Shown here in pieces: positions 25,680 through 36,166 of a stretch of 64,000 bases of DNA (position 1 is its first letter; each line of letters starts with the position of its first letter). A program made the translations under genes and the position numbers. Source of the stretch: Bacteroidia bacterium (GTDB lineage: Bacteria > Bacteroidota > Bacteroidia > Bacteroidales > Paludibacteraceae); NCBI GenBank assembly GCA_009930305.1, contig RZYM01000007.1, positions 1 through 64,000 on the forward strand, read 5' to 3'. The notes beneath the pieces were generated by a model. The model was not told the DNA's origin and ran no database searches. It saw only the letters and a program-made list of their open reading frames with translations.

Positions 25680-27747
25680 AATAAAATATTTGCATGGCAT
25701 GGGTCCGAAACGTGCCGAATTGCTTAACAAGGAATTAGAAATATATACCTTGGACGATTTGGTGCATTATTTCCCGTATAAATACATTGACCGAAGTCGG
25801 TTTTATCAAATCAGTGAGATAGATTCAACCGCAGCATATATTCAGATTAAGGGGCAAATTCTTGGTTTTAAAGAAGCCGGTCAGGGCAGGTCTCATCGTA
25901 TGATTGCTCTCTTTACAGATGGACGCAGCAGCATAGAACTTATTTTCTTTAAAGGTATTAAATATGTGTTGGATGCCTATCAATTGAATACTGAATACAT
26001 CGTTTTCGGCAAACCCAATTTCTTTAACGGCAAGTACAGTTTTGTGCATCCTGATATAGAAAAACCTACTCCCGACAGTATGACAGGTTTTATGCCGCTT
26101 TATCATACAACAGAAAAAATGAAAAATAAGTTTTTGAATTCAAAAGCAATCCAGAAACTCATATATACTGCTGTAAAACAGATGGATAAGGCGATTCCTG
26201 AAACACTGCCTCAATACATCATCTCCAAGTATCATCTAATGGATTTGTACACTTCATTGGTTCAAGTGCATTTTCCTCAAAATATGAACTTACTTGATAA
26301 TGCTAGATACAGACTTAAATTTGAGGAGTTGTTTTATATTCAACTTGCAATTTTAAGGCAAGCTAATGTGTTTAAGTCTAAAGTTTGCGGACATGTGTTT
26401 AAGCAGATAGGAAAATATTTCAATACGTTTTATCACGAGCGTTTGCCTTTTGAGTTGACGGATGCGCAAAAAAGAGTATTGCGCGAAATAAGGGAAGATG
26501 TACGAAACGGTAAACAGATGAATCGTTTGTTGCAAGGAGATGTTGGCAGTGGTAAAACAATAGTTGCTCTACTATCTATGCTGATGGCTGTTGATAATGG
26601 TTTTCAGACATGTATTGTGGCTCCAACCGAAATATTAGCGACTCAACATTATGAAGAAATGTGTAGGCTACTTGATGGAATTGGTGTTGAAATAAGGTTA
26701 TTGACAGGATCGACAAAGAAGAAAGCGCGCGAAGAGTTGCATGCAAAACTTAGAGATGGAAGTTTGTCAATCTTAGTTGGTACGCATGCAATTTTAGAAG
26801 ATTGTGTAGTATTTAAGGATCTGGGTTTAGTAGTTATTGACGAACAACATAGGTTTGGAGTAGCTCAAAGAGCCAGATTATGGGCAAAAAATTTGATAAC
26901 ACCTCATGTTTTGTTAATGACAGCAACGCCTATTCCGCGTACTTTGGCAATGACATTATATGGCGATCTTGATGTATCTGTAATAGACGAATTGCCTCCC
27001 GGCAGGAAGCCTGTGCAAACAGATCATATTTATGAAGATAAACGTGTATTGTTGTATAGGTTTTTGCGTAGGCAAATGGAGGCAGGACATCAAATTTACG
27101 TTGTATTCCCACTGATACAGGAATCAGAAAAATCTGATTTAAAGAATCTTGAAAGCGGTTTTGAAAATTTAAGCAAAGAGTTTTCGGAATTTGCAATAAG
27201 CATAGTACACGGAAAGATGAAACCTTCTGAAAAAGATGCTGAAATGCAGAAATTTGTAAGTGGCAAAACAAAAATGCTTGTAGCCACAACTGTAATAGAA
27301 GTGGGAGTTAATGTGCCAAATGCATCAGTTATGGTGATTGAAAATGCCGAGCGTTTCGGTTTGTCGCAATTGCATCAACTTCGTGGGCGAGTTGGTCGTG
27401 GGGCAGAGCAGTCGTTTTGCTTATTGATGACCAAATACGAATTATCTTCGGATACCCGAAAGCGTATAGAAATTATGACAGAGACAAATGACGGGTTTGT
27501 GATAGCCGAGACGGACTTGAAATTACGTGGCCCAGGCGATTTGGAAGGTACTATGCAGAGCGGACTTCCATTTGATTTAAGAATAGCCGATTTAACTAAA
27601 GACGGCTCTATTTTACAAACCGCAAGAGATGCTGCATCAGCCGTATTGGCAGAAGATATTATGCTGGGTTCGGCTGCGAATTCAATCTTATCGACACAAC
27701 TTAAAAAACGCTCAAAAGAGCTTGTAAATTGGAGTGCGATTAGCTGA
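25660..27747 (+). CDS. recG: ATP-dependent DNA helicase RecG
   Basis: RecG reverses stalled replication forks and processes branched DNA. The 695 residues match. An N-terminal wedge/OB domain (about 1-230) precedes the SF2 helicase core with Walker A GDVGSGKT, DEQH box (IDEQHRFG), TATPIPRT, and motif VI RGRVGRG. The C-terminus NWSAIS resembles that of other Bacteroidota RecG proteins, so the 3' end is intact. A 24-bp segment near the 3' end (27624-27647) is duplicated on the far side of the RloAB module. Confidence 0.97.
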   Translation: MDLTKSEIKYLHGMGPKRAELLNKELEIYTLDDLVHYFPYKYIDRSRFYQISEIDSTAAYIQIKGQILGFKEAGQGRSHRMIALFTDGRSSIELIFFKGIKYVLDAYQLNTEYIVFGKPNFFNGKYSFVHPDIEKPTPDSMTGFMPLYHTTEKMKNKFLNSKAIQKLIYTAVKQMDKAIPETLPQYIISKYHLMDLYTSLVQVHFPQNMNLLDNARYRLKFEELFYIQLAILRQANVFKSKVCGHVFKQIGKYFNTFYHERLPFELTDAQKRVLREIREDVRNGKQMNRLLQGDVGSGKTIVALLSMLMAVDNGFQTCIVAPTEILATQHYEEMCRLLDGIGVEIRLLTGSTKKKAREELHAKLRDGSLSILVGTHAILEDCVVFKDLGLVVIDEQHRFGVAQRARLWAKNLITPHVLLMTATPIPRTLAMTLYGDLDVSVIDELPPGRKPVQTDHIYEDKRVLLYRFLRRQMEAGHQIYVVFPLIQESEKSDLKNLESGFENLSKEFSEFAISIVHGKMKPSEKDAEMQKFVSGKTKMLVATTVIEVGVNVPNASVMVIENAERFGLSQLHQLRGRVGRGAEQSFCLLMTKYELSSDTRKRIEIMTETNDGFVIAETDLKLRGPGDLEGTMQSGLPFDLRIADLTKDGSILQTARDAASAVLAEDIMLGSAANSILSTQLKKRSKELVNWSAIS
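27624..27647. repeat. left copy of 24-bp direct repeat flanking RloAB
   Basis: AAGAG, three variable bases and CTGCATCAGCCGTATT occur here inside the recG 3' end. The same pattern is found at 29894-29917, so 21 of 24 bases match, 16 of them consecutive. The flanks beyond show no similarity. It may mark the attachment or recombination site of the RloAB insertion. Confidence 0.6.
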
Positions 27748-27775
27748 CAGTTTTTCGGGTGTTGCTGTATTATAT

Positions 27776-28435
27776 TTATTCAGTTTCCTCTCTTCTTAAT
27801 TTTTCAATCAATTTATAGATGTGAGAACCTAATTTGCTAGGATATTCTTCTTGCGGTTGGTCAAGATTTTTCGCTCTTGACACAGCATTGTCAATATGAG
27901 GTATAAAATCTTCTGTTTTAAGATTTGCCTTGTTATAAGAACCTACAATTCCGACAATTTTTCCGTCTACATAGTTTCTTTTGCCTACTTTCTTGTTTTT
28001 TAGAATTAGTTTTAATTCTTCTGCATTATATTCTCGAACATCTTTGATATGTAGCAATAACCAAAATTCAAAACACGGATTGCTCACTGCGACAAACATA
28101 TTTTCTAAGTCATTACAGGCTTCAACTACCTTTGGAATATTTTTCCACCTATCTGTATCAATAATCATCCAAAGTTCATCTCCTTTCTTAAAGTTAAATT
28201 CGTCTTTTGCCTCTTTCTTTAACTTGCTAAAAACGTGATTGGGTGCACTGTTGTGGTCATCTTTTTTACGGTTTAATAAATGCAAGTAAATCAATTCGTC
28301 ATTAAACTTGTTTGAGTTTCTAAATTCAGAAAAATATTTTTCTTCGGTTAAATTTCCCTCAAAAGCCAATACAAATATCTTCTTCCTTTCGGTAGTGTTA
28401 CTTTCTCTGAAAAATTCTTCTCTTTCTCGTGGCAT
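27776..28435 (-). CDS. rloB: RloB-family (Toprim-like) protein of a two-gene anti-phage module
   Basis: The 219-residue protein matches RloB by its opening VLAFEGNLTEEKYF (E26 and E31), the acidic pair D93-x-D95 in MIIDTDRW, and NPCFEFWLLLH. The E...DxD layout suggests a Toprim nuclease fold, as proposed for related effectors. It lies 10 bp downstream of an AAA ATPase on the same strand. RloA/RloB-type pairs, including AbiL of lactococci, are known or suspected abortive-infection systems. The effector role here is inferred. Confidence 0.82.
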   Translation of the reverse strand: MPREREEFFRESNTTERKKIFVLAFEGNLTEEKYFSEFRNSNKFNDELIYLHLLNRKKDDHNSAPNHVFSKLKKEAKDEFNFKKGDELWMIIDTDRWKNIPKVVEACNDLENMFVAVSNPCFEFWLLLHIKDVREYNAEELKLILKNKKVGKRNYVDGKIVGIVGSYNKANLKTEDFIPHIDNAVSRAKNLDQPQEEYPSKLGSHIYKLIEKLRREETE

Positions 28436-28445
28436 AGCAAAGAAA

Positions 28446-29816
28446 TTACTTATTAATTACTGTAAGTTTATTTCTGTTGCCAATTCTCGGAATAGCTTTA
28501 AATCTTCCCAATAGGTAGTCTTTGCGAATTTCTTTATCAAATCGCACATTGTATTCTTCGAGAGAGTGAAGACGTGAGGCTCCGTAATTATCCTTTACAG
28601 TAAACCAAATTTCATCTTTTCTCAATAGTTTTTGAGTTAGCAACGATGATTCGTGACTTGCTAAAATTAGTTGACTGTTTACGTCTGTTGATTTTGATAA
28701 AAACAAATCTAATAAGTCGTAAATTAAATTAGGGTGCAAACTTCTTTCCATTTCATCTATGATGAAAACATTATCTCCTTTTAACAAGTCCATTAATAAT
28801 GGAATGAAGTCTATTATCCTATTTGTGCCGTCAGACTCATCACTTGTGTCAAATTTTTCAGACTTGTTCGCATTTTTTACCTTATGTTTTGTCATAAATT
28901 TTTCAGTAACAATATCATCATTCTTAACCGAAAAAAAGTATGTGGTATTTCCTTTTGAGATTATAGAAGCCCTAACATTTTCTGATTTTTTACTTAGTAA
29001 ATCTTCTCTTATTCTCTCTAATAAAGGTTTGGGAATATCTATATTTTCGGAATCAATCTTTTCAAGACAAACACCGTCAATTCCTGTATCAAAGTAGGAT
29101 AAAAATTCTTCAAAAGTGGTAAGCAATTCTACATCTTGCTTTAACTCAAATTTCAATCCCTCATTATATTTATCATCAGGAAATATAACTTTTAATGAGT
29201 TTTGAAACCAATCAATAACATTAAGTAAGTCCTCGATTTTAGAAACATTTTCTCTGACTTTTCTTGTTCTGATTTCTGTCAAAAACAGCTGATTATTAGG
29301 TGTGCCTTTTGCTATAAAACGAAGAAATTGTTTTTCCTCCTCTTTTTTTAGTTTTTGTAAAATATAGTTCAGGTCAAATATTTCTTTATTTGAAAAGTTT
29401 CTTTCAAAGATTTTGACTTCTTTTTTTGCTTCAATTTCATAAAGCCATTCTTCTTTAATTAGCTCGTTATTGAATGTGAAGCCATAAGCATAATTTTTGC
29501 CTTTATGCTGTATTTCATATTCAATCCTCGAATCGGTTATATTACTTTGTTTATCAAGTCGAAATTTTTGATAGTCTATTGGTTTTTCAGGCTTGCTACC
29601 TCTCAAAACCAACTTCCTTCCAAAATCGATAGCCTTTATTAAATTGGATTTACCCGAAGCATTTGCTCCAAATAAAACAGCCGTTTTTAAAACAGAAATA
29701 CCATTAAGTTTCGAAGTCTTATGGTCTGCCTTTAGACTGCCTTTACCTGGCAACATAGAAAATTTTTGTCTATCACTAAATGACAAAAAATTCTCAACTG
29801 AAAATCTTATTAGCAT
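28446..29816 (-). CDS. rloA: RloA-like AAA (AAA_15/21, SMC-like) ATPase
   Basis: The 456-residue ATPase begins MLIRFSVENFLSF, typical of the OLD/RloA/AAA_15 group. Walker A is FGANASGKSN (residues about 49-58). Between the two ATPase halves lies a charged insertion. Walker B is VFIIDEMERSLHP, followed by the H-loop ASHESSL. Such ATPases sense phage or damaged DNA and control a partner nuclease. The partner is rloB, 10 bp downstream. The pair is convergent with recG and shows lower-complexity Lys/Asn/Phe-rich coding than its neighbours, in keeping with acquisition. Confidence 0.85.
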   Translation of the reverse strand: MLIRFSVENFLSFSDRQKFSMLPGKGSLKADHKTSKLNGISVLKTAVLFGANASGKSNLIKAIDFGRKLVLRGSKPEKPIDYQKFRLDKQSNITDSRIEYEIQHKGKNYAYGFTFNNELIKEEWLYEIEAKKEVKIFERNFSNKEIFDLNYILQKLKKEEEKQFLRFIAKGTPNNQLFLTEIRTRKVRENVSKIEDLLNVIDWFQNSLKVIFPDDKYNEGLKFELKQDVELLTTFEEFLSYFDTGIDGVCLEKIDSENIDIPKPLLERIREDLLSKKSENVRASIISKGNTTYFFSVKNDDIVTEKFMTKHKVKNANKSEKFDTSDESDGTNRIIDFIPLLMDLLKGDNVFIIDEMERSLHPNLIYDLLDLFLSKSTDVNSQLILASHESSLLTQKLLRKDEIWFTVKDNYGASRLHSLEEYNVRFDKEIRKDYLLGRFKAIPRIGNRNKLTVINK

Positions 29817-29837
29817 AACTTTTGTTCTTTAATAATG

Positions 29838-29845
29838 CAAAGGTA
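29838..29845 (-). promoter_or_regulatory. -7 promoter box for rloAB
   Basis: TACCTTTG on the minus strand, followed by C, fits TAnnTTTG and lies 21 bp before the rloA start codon. GTTG occurs about 12 bp upstream, which is too close for a standard -33 box. Confidence 0.5.
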
Positions 29846-29893
29846 GTGATTTTTTCACAACTTGTATGCTTTTTTGAATGTTAAAGTAAAAGG

Positions 29894-29917
29894 AAGAGCC
29901 TCTGCATCAGCCGTATT
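29894..29917. repeat. right copy of 24-bp direct repeat flanking RloAB
   Basis: Contains the same CTGCATCAGCCGTATT as the recG 3' end, preceded by AAGAG and three differing bases. Together with 27624-27647 it brackets the RloAB genes and their promoter. The sequence after it is not a displaced recG tail, so a simple integrase attachment model does not fit fully. Confidence 0.6.
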
Positions 29918-29973
29918 ATACAAACTTTAACAACAAAACAAGTTTATTATCCTCATTTTTCCGCAAAAATCAT

Positions 29974-29981
29974 TATTTTTG
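29974..29981 (+). promoter_or_regulatory. -7 promoter box for ndk
   Basis: TATTTTTG fits TAnnTTTG and lies 20 bp before the ndk start, implying a very short leader. No clear -33 TTTG is seen. Confidence 0.45.
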
Positions 29982-30001
29982 TAACTTTAATCACAAAACA
30001 C

Positions 30002-30466
30002 ATGGAACGTACCCTTGTCATTCTAAAACCTAGTGCCATAGCACGCAGTTTGGTCGGTGAAGTCATCAGCCGTTTCGAGCGTAAGGGCTTGCAACTTGCA
30101 GGAATCAAAATGATGCAGCTTTCTGACGAAATATTAAACGAGCATTATGCTCATTTGTTGGATAAGCCATTTTTCCCGCGTATTAAAGCGTCAATGCAGG
30201 CAAGTCCGGTGATTGTTTGTTGTTGGGAAGGTATGGATGCAGTACAGATTGTACGTGATATGACAGGCGTTACAAATGGTCGTAAAGCTGTTGTTGGAAC
30301 AATCAGAGGCGATTTTTCTGTTAGTATGCAGGAAAACATTGTACATACGTCCGATTCTCCCGAAAATGCAGTTATTGAATTAAATCGATTTTTCTCGCCA
30401 TACGAATTATTTGCATACGAAAATCCTATAAAATGCTTCCGTTATGCAAATGACGAAATTGGATAA
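30002..30466 (+). CDS. ndk: nucleoside diphosphate kinase
   Basis: Ndk balances nucleoside triphosphates by phosphotransfer through an active-site histidine. The 154 residues open with ERTLVILKPSAI and carry H115 in NIVHTSDSPENA, the family signature. It is 11 bp upstream of the M23 peptidase gene, so co-transcription is likely. Confidence 0.97.
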   Translation: MERTLVILKPSAIARSLVGEVISRFERKGLQLAGIKMMQLSDEILNEHYAHLLDKPFFPRIKASMQASPVIVCCWEGMDAVQIVRDMTGVTNGRKAVVGTIRGDFSVSMQENIVHTSDSPENAVIELNRFFSPYELFAYENPIKCFRYANDEIG

Positions 30467-30477
30467 AATATTTTCTG

Positions 30478-31368
30478 ATGAATGTTGTAAAAAGAATTAA
30501 GTTTTTGGTATTGCTTGCCGGTGTGGCCTCGGTATCTTTTGCAGAGCCGTCTTCTCCGGATAATATCTTTGGAATAGAAGAGATAGAAATAAGCGAAACC
30601 GAAGCTGATGAAAGTCAATTATTACCCCCCGACACAGAAGATGATTTAAATGACTTCGGTGATTTTGTCTCGTATGATGAGAATTTACCCGAAGGTTTGT
30701 ATAATTCTATCTGGAGCGACGTAGCAGTAAATCCGTATAACATAAATCTGTATAGGATGAAAGATACAGTGCAAATAGATATGCGAGATTATCATCATCC
30801 TATTTACGGAAAAGTAACGTCTGTGTTTGGTATGAGAAGGTATCGTTATCATTATGGTACAGATATAAAGCTGAATATTGGTGATACGGTAAGATGCGCT
30901 TTTGATGGTAAGGTTAGAATAGCAAAAATAGGAAGAGGCTATGGTTACTATGTACTTGTACGTCATGAAAACGGACTAGAGACAATATATGGTCATTTGT
31001 CAAAAATTTTGGTTAAACCGGATAGTATAGTATGCGCGGGTGATGGCATTGCTTTAGGTGGAAATACCGGACGTAGTACAGGTCCTCACTTACATTTTGA
31101 AATGCGTTATGTAGGGAATCCTATAAATCCTCAAAGCTTGGTTGATTTTGAAACTGGCAGACCTATAAGCAATACATATCTTGTTTGTGCCGAAACATTT
31201 AAATATAAAGGAGCTGTAAATAATTTGGCATATTATACAGTAAGACGTGGCGATACATTGTCAGGTATTGCTAAGAAAAAAGGAACGACTGTTTCTAAAT
31301 TGTGTAAAATGAATAATATTACAGCGAGGACTACTTTAAAAATTGGACGCAAATTACGCTGTTCATAA
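30478..31368 (+). CDS. M23-family peptidoglycan endopeptidase with LysM
   Basis: Periplasmic cell-wall hydrolase or activator of 296 residues. A signal peptide ends near FAE (residue 22); an acidic linker follows. The LytM/M23 domain (about 110-225) has all zinc ligands: H125 and D129 in HYGTD, H204 and H206 in GPHLHFE. A C-terminal LysM (about 251-296: YYTVRRGDTLSGIA) binds glycan. With intact zinc ligands it is probably an active D,D-endopeptidase acting on cross-links. It lies between ndk and secA. Confidence 0.92.
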   Translation: MNVVKRIKFLVLLAGVASVSFAEPSSPDNIFGIEEIEISETEADESQLLPPDTEDDLNDFGDFVSYDENLPEGLYNSIWSDVAVNPYNINLYRMKDTVQIDMRDYHHPIYGKVTSVFGMRRYRYHYGTDIKLNIGDTVRCAFDGKVRIAKIGRGYGYYVLVRHENGLETIYGHLSKILVKPDSIVCAGDGIALGGNTGRSTGPHLHFEMRYVGNPINPQSLVDFETGRPISNTYLVCAETFKYKGAVNNLAYYTVRRGDTLSGIAKKKGTTVSKLCKMNNITARTTLKIGRKLRCS

Positions 31369-31392
31369 AATTAAAATTTAACTATTATAATA

Positions 31393-34300
31393 ATGAATAT
31401 AGGATCTATTATAGGGAAGTTGTTTGGCACAAAATCGGAACGAGATTTAAAAGAAATATTGCCGTATGTCGAAAAAATTAAAGTTGTATATCCCACAATT
31501 GAAAGATTAAGCAACGATGAGTTACGTGAGCGTACACAAAATATTAGAGCTGAAATTAAAAATAGTGCTGCATCGGAATATGCAAAAATTGAAGAACTAA
31601 AAGCAAGCATTGACTCAACTGATTTACAAGATCGTGAAAAATTATATGCCGAAGTAGATAAATTAGAGAATCAAGCATTAGAAAATATTGCAGCTGCTTT
31701 AGATAATTTTTTGCCTGAGGTTTTCTCCATTATTAAAGATACGGCAAGACGTTTTAAAGAAAATTCAGATACTGTGGTAACTGCCAATGAATTTGATAAA
31801 CAGTTGGCTGTAGATAATGATTTTGTTGATATTGACGGCGAGAAAGCAATATATCATAACGAATGGACTGCAGGTGGTAACACTATTAAATGGGATATGG
31901 TACATTACGATGTACAGTTGATTGGTGGTGTTGCCCTTCACAAAGGTAAAATTGCTGAAATGACAACCGGTGAAGGTAAAACTTTGGTTGCTACTTTGCC
32001 GGTGTTCTTAAATGCTCTTAGCGGAAATGGTGTACATATAGTAACTGTCAATGATTATTTGTCAAAACGTGACTCTGAATGGATGGGGCCTTTATATATG
32101 TTTCATGGTTTGAGTGTGGATTGTATTGATAAATATAAACCTAACTCTGACGAAAGACGTAAGGCTTATAATTCGGACATCACCTTTGGTACTAATAACG
32201 AATTCGGCTTTGACTATTTGCGCGATAATATGGCATCTTCTCCAAAAGATCTGGTACAAAGAATGCACAATTATGCAATTGTCGATGAGGTCGACTCTGT
32301 ATTGATTGATGATGCGCGTACTCCTTTGATTATATCAGGTCCGGTTCCTAAAGGCGAGGATCAATTGTTTGAAGAGTATCGTCCTAAAGTTGAGAGAATT
32401 GTTGCTGCTCAAAAGGCTTTGGCAACGAAATTACTTGCTGATGCAAAACGTGCAATGGCGTCAGAAAACGAGAAAGAACGCGAACAAGGTGCAATTTATT
32501 TGTTCCGTACGTTTAAAGGTTTACCTAAGAATAAACCTCTTATAAAGTTTTTGAGCGAACCGGGTGTAAAGGCTACTATGCTTAAAACCGAGGCTGTGTA
32601 TATGGAACAGAATGACAGGCGTATGCACGAGATTACAGATGATTTGTATTTTGTTATCGATGAACAACATAATAGCATTGAACTTACTGATAAAGGTATC
32701 GACCTTATAACAGGTGATACTGATGATGCTAAATTCTTCGTATTGCCTGATATAGGTTCTGAGTTAGCTGATTTGGAAAAGGGAAATCTTAACGAAGAAG
32801 AAAAACTGTCTCGTAAGGATGCTTTGATGCAAGAATACGCTATAAAGGCTGAACGTGTACATACTGTAAATCAATTACTTAAAGCATATACTTTATTTGA
32901 GAAAGATGATGAATATGTGGTTATTGATAATAAAGTAATGATTGTTGATGAGCAAACAGGTCGTATTATGGATGGCCGTCGTTACTCTGATGGTTTGCAT
33001 CAAGCTATTGAGGCAAAAGAACGTGTTACTGTTGAAGCTGCAACTCAAACTTTCGCAACAATTACATTACAGAATTATTTCAGAATGTATCGCAAATTAT
33101 CAGGTATGACAGGTACTGCCGAAACTGAAGCAGGCGAATTCTGGGATATATATAAACTTGATGTTGTTGTAATTCCAACAAATAGACCTATTGTTCGTAA
33201 TGATATGAATGATAGGGTTTATAAAACAAAACGTGTAAAATATAATGCTGTAATTGAAGAGATTGTATCACTGGTTAATGCAGGTCGTCCTGTATTAGTT
33301 GGTACTACTTCGGTTGAAATTTCTGAATTGTTAAGTAAGATGCTTACAATGAGAAAGATTCAGCACAATGTATTGAATGCTAAGTTACATCAAAAGGAGG
33401 CTGAAATTGTAGCTCAGGCCGGTCGTCCGGGAGTTGTTACAATAGCCACAAATATGGCAGGTCGTGGTACCGATATTAAACTTACTCCTGAGGCTAAGGC
33501 TGCCGGTGGTTTGGCAATTATTGGTACAGAACGTCACGAAAGTAGACGTATAGACCGTCAGTTACGTGGTCGTTCAGGTCGTCAAGGTGATCCGGGTTCT
33601 TCTGTATTTTATGTGTCTTTTGAAGATACTTTGATGCGTTTGTTCGGCTCTGACAGAATTGTAGGATTGATGGACAGAATGGGTTATCAAGAAGAAGACG
33701 TAATTGAACACAGCCAGATTTCAAAATCAATTGAAAGAGCTCAGAAGAAAGTTGAAGAGAATAACTTCGGAATACGTAAGCGTTTGCTTGAGTATGATGA
33801 TGTAATGAATTTACAAAGAAATGAGATATATTCTCGTCGTCGCCATGCTTTAATGGGTGAACGTATCGGAATGGATATCGTTAATATGTTGTACGAAGGT
33901 GTGTCTTCGCTGGTTGATAGTCATGCCGATTCTACAGAATCTGATGACTTTAAAGCCGATTTGTTACGTTGGTTCTCTATTGATATTAAATTAGATCAAG
34001 ATGAATTACGCAAGTCTAAGCCCGAGGAATTAACAAATAAGGTTTATGAGGCTGTTATCTCAAACTTCAAGCGTAAGTCTGATAAAACTGCTGAAATTGC
34101 ATATCCTGTAATCAAAAAGGTATATGAAACTCAGGGTCAGATGTATCAAAACATCTTGATTCCGTTTACTGATGGCAAGCTAATGTATAACATTCCTGTA
34201 AATTTGAAGGATGCTTATGAGAGCGAAGGTAAATTAGTTGTAAAGGCATTCCAAAAAGCAGTTTTGTTGCATACAATTGATGAGGCTTGGAAGGAACATT

Positions 34301-34683
34301 TACGCGAATTGGATGATCTTCGTCAATCTGTACAGAATGCAAGCTACGAACAAAAAGACCCCTTATTGATTTATAAATTAGAGGCACATGGCTTGTTTAT
34401 GAAGATGCTTGATTCAATTAATTATAAGGCCACAACGGTGTTGATGCGCGGACAGATACCTGTACATGAAGGAGACGAACTTCGTGAAGCTAAGCAAGAG
34501 AAAAGACAAGATTACAGCAAATATCAGGCACAAAAATCTGATATAATGAATGCAGGAAAACAAGATACGCGTGAGCAACAAAAAATTCAACCAGTTCATG
34601 TTGAAAAGACGGTAGGTCGTAATGATTTATGTCCTTGCGGTAGCGGCAAAAAATACAAGAATTGTTGCGGTAAAAACGCTTAA
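31393..34683 (+). CDS. secA: preprotein translocase ATPase SecA
   Basis: SecA drives export through SecYEG. At 1,096 residues it has the enlarged Bacteroidota form, with extra sequence between about 45 and 110 and in NBD1 (about 340-430). Walker A is TTGEGKT (191-197), the DEVDS motif follows [13 protein letters not shown], and NBD2 has AGRGTDI and [11 protein letters not shown]. The C-terminal zinc tail [14 protein letters not shown], which binds SecB or lipids, is intact. A terminator follows the stop codon. Confidence 0.98.
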   Translation: MNIGSIIGKLFGTKSERDLKEILPYVEKIKVVYPTIERLSNDELRERTQNIRAEIKNSAASEYAKIEELKASIDSTDLQDREKLYAEVDKLENQALENIAAALDNFLPEVFSIIKDTARRFKENSDTVVTANEFDKQLAVDNDFVDIDGEKAIYHNEWTAGGNTIKWDMVHYDVQLIGGVALHKGKIAEMTTGEGKTLVATLPVFLNALSGNGVHIVTVNDYLSKRDSEWMGPLYMFHGLSVDCIDKYKPNSDERRKAYNSDITFGTNNEFGFDYLRDNMASSPKDLVQRMHNYAIVDEVDSVLIDDARTPLIISGPVPKGEDQLFEEYRPKVERIVAAQKALATKLLADAKRAMASENEKEREQGAIYLFRTFKGLPKNKPLIKFLSEPGVKATMLKTEAVYMEQNDRRMHEITDDLYFVIDEQHNSIELTDKGIDLITGDTDDAKFFVLPDIGSELADLEKGNLNEEEKLSRKDALMQEYAIKAERVHTVNQLLKAYTLFEKDDEYVVIDNKVMIVDEQTGRIMDGRRYSDGLHQAIEAKERVTVEAATQTFATITLQNYFRMYRKLSGMTGTAETEAGEFWDIYKLDVVVIPTNRPIVRNDMNDRVYKTKRVKYNAVIEEIVSLVNAGRPVLVGTTSVEISELLSKMLTMRKIQHNVLNAKLHQKEAEIVAQAGRPGVVTIATNMAGRGTDIKLTPEAKAAGGLAIIGTERHESRRIDRQLRGRSGRQGDPGSSVFYVSFEDTLMRLFGSDRIVGLMDRMGYQEEDVIEHSQISKSIERAQKKVEENNFGIRKRLLEYDDVMNLQRNEIYSRRRHALMGERIGMDIVNMLYEGVSSLVDSHADSTESDDFKADLLRWFSIDIKLDQDELRKSKPEELTNKVYEAVISNFKRKSDKTAEIAYPVIKKVYETQGQMYQNILIPFTDGKLMYNIPVNLKDAYESEGKLVVKAFQKAVLLHTIDEAWKEHLRELDDLRQSVQNASYEQKDPLLIYKLEAHGLFMKMLDSINYKATTVLMRGQIPVHEGDELREAKQEKRQDYSKYQAQKSDIMNAGKQDTREQQKIQPVHVEKTVGRNDLCPCGSGKKYKNCCGKNA

Positions 34684-34702
34684 GCCAATATCTTAATAAT
34701 TT

Positions 34703-34743
34703 AATAGGCTGCACATATACTATGATATGGTAGCCTATTTTTT
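34703..34743 (+). terminator. intrinsic terminator of secA
   Basis: AATAGGCT pairs with AGCCTATT, with an inner CATAT/ATATG stem separated by a small internal loop, then six T's. It is 20 bp after the secA stop and may also serve the convergent GH5 gene. Confidence 0.8.
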
Positions 34744-34762
34744 ATTGTGTAAGCTTGTAATT

Positions 34763-36004
34763 TCATTTCACCTTTAGTTCTAATGCTTTGATGTATTTTG
34801 ATTCAACTACGCAGTTTTTGAACTTGATATTATTAATGTATTCGTCCATTGCTTTGTTAATTAGTTGTGCATCTGGTCTGTTTTGACGTATCAGATCAAA
34901 CGAACTACGATCGCTTTCTGCGTATCGTATAATCAGATTCCAATTTGCAGGTTCTTTTACGTTTACAAAAGATGATTCTCCCATTTTTTTGTAAGGCCAA
35001 TATGTCCAACCGATATTGTTCTCTTCCATAGTTATACGAAAATCGCGCAACCATTCGTATATATTATGTCCTGTTTCACCCATCCACATAGGCAGGTTTG
35101 TGCTATCTCTAAAATCTATAAAACCTTGAATAGCCTCTTTGCTCGTACCACCTTTGTATCTGTGGCAAGAGTACATTATGTTATTGTCAAATTTCCAATC
35201 GGTAAATACACTGAAAATACTATTCCATTGTGCACCTCCAAGTATAATGATATGATTTTTATCGATCTTACGTATTGCTTTTGTAACTCGTATATAAAGT
35301 GGTTCAAGCTTTTTGTTAAGTTCTTCTTCATTATATTTGAAGTAAGTAGCAATAGGCTCGTTCATTAAATCGTATCCTAAGATAATTGTCTCATTTTTAT
35401 AGTGTTCGGCAATTCTCACCCATATATCTACAAATAAATCCTGACATTTAGGCGATTCGAATAACCAAGGGTAGCCGTAACTATCATCAATATTATCGCC
35501 CGTTTGGCCCCCAGGTGCATCATGCATATCTAAAATAAGATAGATTTGTTCTTTTTTACACCAGGCTGTAAGGCTATCAAGTCGCCTGAATCCTTCGTTC
35601 TCGTCATTCAAACCCATATAATCTTCGCGAGTAAATAGTTTATAATGAAAGGGAATACGTATTGTGTTGGCACTGGTTGATTTAATAAATGCTATATCGC
35701 TTTGAGTGATGTAATTATCTTTGAATTTCTGCCAGAACTCAGCAGTCTTTTCCGGGCCTACCATTTCGCAAAATGCTTGATTGATGCGTGATACAGAGTT
35801 TGCGTTTTTATGAATACCTATGATATATCCTTCGGGATTAAGCCAATGACCTAGATTTGTACCTTTGATGTTGAGTTTATCACCTGACGGCAATATAATA
35901 TCCTTACCATCTACACGTGCGAAGTTATTTTTGTTGACTACTGATGAGCATCCTGACATTATTGCAATACAAATAATGAGGCATAGTTTTGTGTATTTTT
36001 TCAT
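34763..36004 (-). CDS. GH5-family glycoside hydrolase, lipoprotein
   Basis: I prefer the ATG at 36004 (residue 21 of the listed ORF), because it gives a clean lipoprotein signal KKYTKLCLIICIAIMSGC with the lipobox before the cysteine; the longer start adds 20 non-signal residues. The 413-residue protein has GH5 hallmarks: NTIRIPFHY, DMHDAPGGQ, the acid/base Glu in YDLMNEP and the nucleophile Glu in PMWMGETGHN. Substrates in this family include beta-glucans, mannans and related polymers. It is a single gene convergent with secA. Confidence 0.88.
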   Translation of the reverse strand: MKKYTKLCLIICIAIMSGCSSVVNKNNFARVDGKDIILPSGDKLNIKGTNLGHWLNPEGYIIGIHKNANSVSRINQAFCEMVGPEKTAEFWQKFKDNYITQSDIAFIKSTSANTIRIPFHYKLFTREDYMGLNDENEGFRRLDSLTAWCKKEQIYLILDMHDAPGGQTGDNIDDSYGYPWLFESPKCQDLFVDIWVRIAEHYKNETIILGYDLMNEPIATYFKYNEEELNKKLEPLYIRVTKAIRKIDKNHIIILGGAQWNSIFSVFTDWKFDNNIMYSCHRYKGGTSKEAIQGFIDFRDSTNLPMWMGETGHNIYEWLRDFRITMEENNIGWTYWPYKKMGESSFVNVKEPANWNLIIRYAESDRSSFDLIRQNRPDAQLINKAMDEYINNIKFKNCVVESKYIKALELKVK

Positions 36005-36138
36005 GTGCTTGATTATTATACATGCAAATATAACATAATTGATTGATGCACTATGACATTTCAATACGACACAAATACAACAACTCTATAAAAGCAGAAT
36101 GTGTTATGCTTGTAATGTAATAATTGAGCAAAAGTTTG

Positions 36139-36146
36139 TATCTTTG
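36139..36146 (+). promoter_or_regulatory. -7 promoter box for lgt
   Basis: TATCTTTG fits TAnnTTTG and lies 20 bp before the lgt start. TTGAGC occurs 12 bp upstream, closer than the usual 19-20 bp. Confidence 0.5.
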
Positions 36147-36166
36147 AAGCCTAAAATATTTTATAT

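Noticed and set aside
27624-27647. Classical integrase attachment site in recG
   Set aside because: No integrase lies between the repeats, and the sequence after the right copy is not a displaced recG end.
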